Assembly: GCF_052119645.1 (NCBI RefSeq)
Contig: NZ_JBGQOM010000010.1
Span: forward strand, 1-64,000
Origin: Paraglaciecola sp030730205
GTDB taxonomy: Bacteria > Pseudomonadota > Gammaproteobacteria > Enterobacterales > Alteromonadaceae
DNA length: 64,000 bases
Direction: 5' to 3'
Shown: piece by piece, positions 63,861 through 64,000 of the stretch
Layout of the letters: every line of letters begins with the position of its first letter
How positions within the stretch are numbered: position 1 is the stretch's first letter
Notes under the pieces: model-generated
Seen by the model: the letters and a program-made list of their open reading frames with translations, nothing else
Databases searched by the model: none
What the model was told of the DNA's origin: nothing
Program-made: the position numbers and the translations under genes

Positions 63861-63907
63861 AAAAAAGCCCCCAATAGTTGGAATATTCAACTTCTGGGGG
63901 CTTTTTT
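63861..63907. terminator. Bidirectional terminator
   Basis: Stem GCCCCCA/TGGGGGC with inner TTGGA-type pairing, six A before and six T after. It serves both the VC0807 gene and the convergent partial gene at the right edge. Confidence 0.85.
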
Positions 63908-63930
63908 ACAATTGCGGTTTAACTCACATT

Positions 63931-64000
63931 TTACTTTTTACCCAATAATCTAAACACATTTTTAGCGATGTCGGTGTTGTCTACATGCCCTTTGAATAAA
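63931..64000 (-). CDS. 3' end of a gene, possibly alkaline phosphatase
   Basis: The last 22 codons on the minus strand read LFKGHVDNTDIAKNV and then FRLLGKK before TAA at 63931-63933. GHVDNTDIAKNV resembles the C-terminus of PhoA-type alkaline phosphatases, where a similar G-x-x-DNTEI segment lies near the end. The rest is outside the window. Confidence 0.4.
   Translation of the reverse strand, partial: LFKGHVDNTDIAKNVFRLLGKK

Noticed and set aside
1..64000. CRISPR array, tRNA, rRNA or intact insertion sequence
   Set aside because: No evenly spaced repeat-spacer pattern, cloverleaf or transposase frame was seen on reading the intergenic regions.

Overview
The window is a chromosomal segment of a marine gammaproteobacterium, most likely Alteromonadales (Alteromonas/Glaciecola/Paraglaciecola-like). 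This rests on protein sequence and gene order: lpxD-fabZ-lpxA-lpxB-rnhB-dnaE-accA-tilS in one run, cysE between trmJ and iscR, and cbpA-cbpM beside sbcDC. No rRNA, tRNA, CRISPR array or intact insertion sequence was seen.

Region 1 (1-4.85 kb) is the accessory part. It holds a 253-bp direct duplication carrying two broken 5' ends of a GNAT acetyltransferase gene, a lone DUF4062 plus helical-repeat protein (possible defence gene), a frameshifted orphan Phd/StbD-type antitoxin, and three copies in a row of an unusual modular hairpin element. Two more copies lie at 37.8-38.5 kb in opposite orientations. Between copies the stems change but the loops stay the same (GGCTGTTG, CGGGA, AGGGAY/ATGGAT, TGGA). 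Many loops present GGA, as CsrA-binding RNAs do. This is the most interesting signal in the window; its function is unknown.

Region 2 (4.85-13.9 kb, minus strand): sbcC-sbcD hairpin nuclease, the cbpA-cbpM co-chaperone pair, tilS and accA. Region 3 (13.9-32 kb, minus strand) is one long housekeeping run transcribed from rpsB towards dnaE: rpsB-tsf-pyrH-frr-uppS-cdsA-ispC-rseP-bamA-skp-lpxD-fabZ-lpxA-lpxB-rnhB-dnaE-accA. It links translation, isoprenoid/phospholipid supply, outer-membrane assembly, lipid A and replication. map-glnD diverge from rpsB, followed by an OlsF-like two-domain acyltransferase gene.

Region 4 (38.5-47.3 kb): yebG with a perfect LexA box, then the isc operon (iscR-S-U-A-hscB-hscA-fdx) with two abutting type 1 IscR sites, cysE, trmJ and divergent suhB. 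Region 5 (47.4-56.1 kb): an M16 peptidase lipoprotein and the queA-tgt-yajC-secD-secF cluster. Region 6 (56.1-64 kb): an orphan plus-strand terminator that may end a small RNA, yqhA with a DUF6471 gene, and a plus-strand envelope module yjfI-yjfJ(PspA-like)-K+ channel-yjfK-yjfL-yjfM-yjfC, then a rhomboid protease, a VC0807-family membrane protein and the 3' end of a probable alkaline phosphatase gene.

Several starts were moved from the longest open frame using ribosome-binding sites and family lengths: sbcD, cbpA, lpxA (GTG), fabZ (TTG), ispC, iscA (TTG), iscU, the M16 peptidase and the VC0807 gene.
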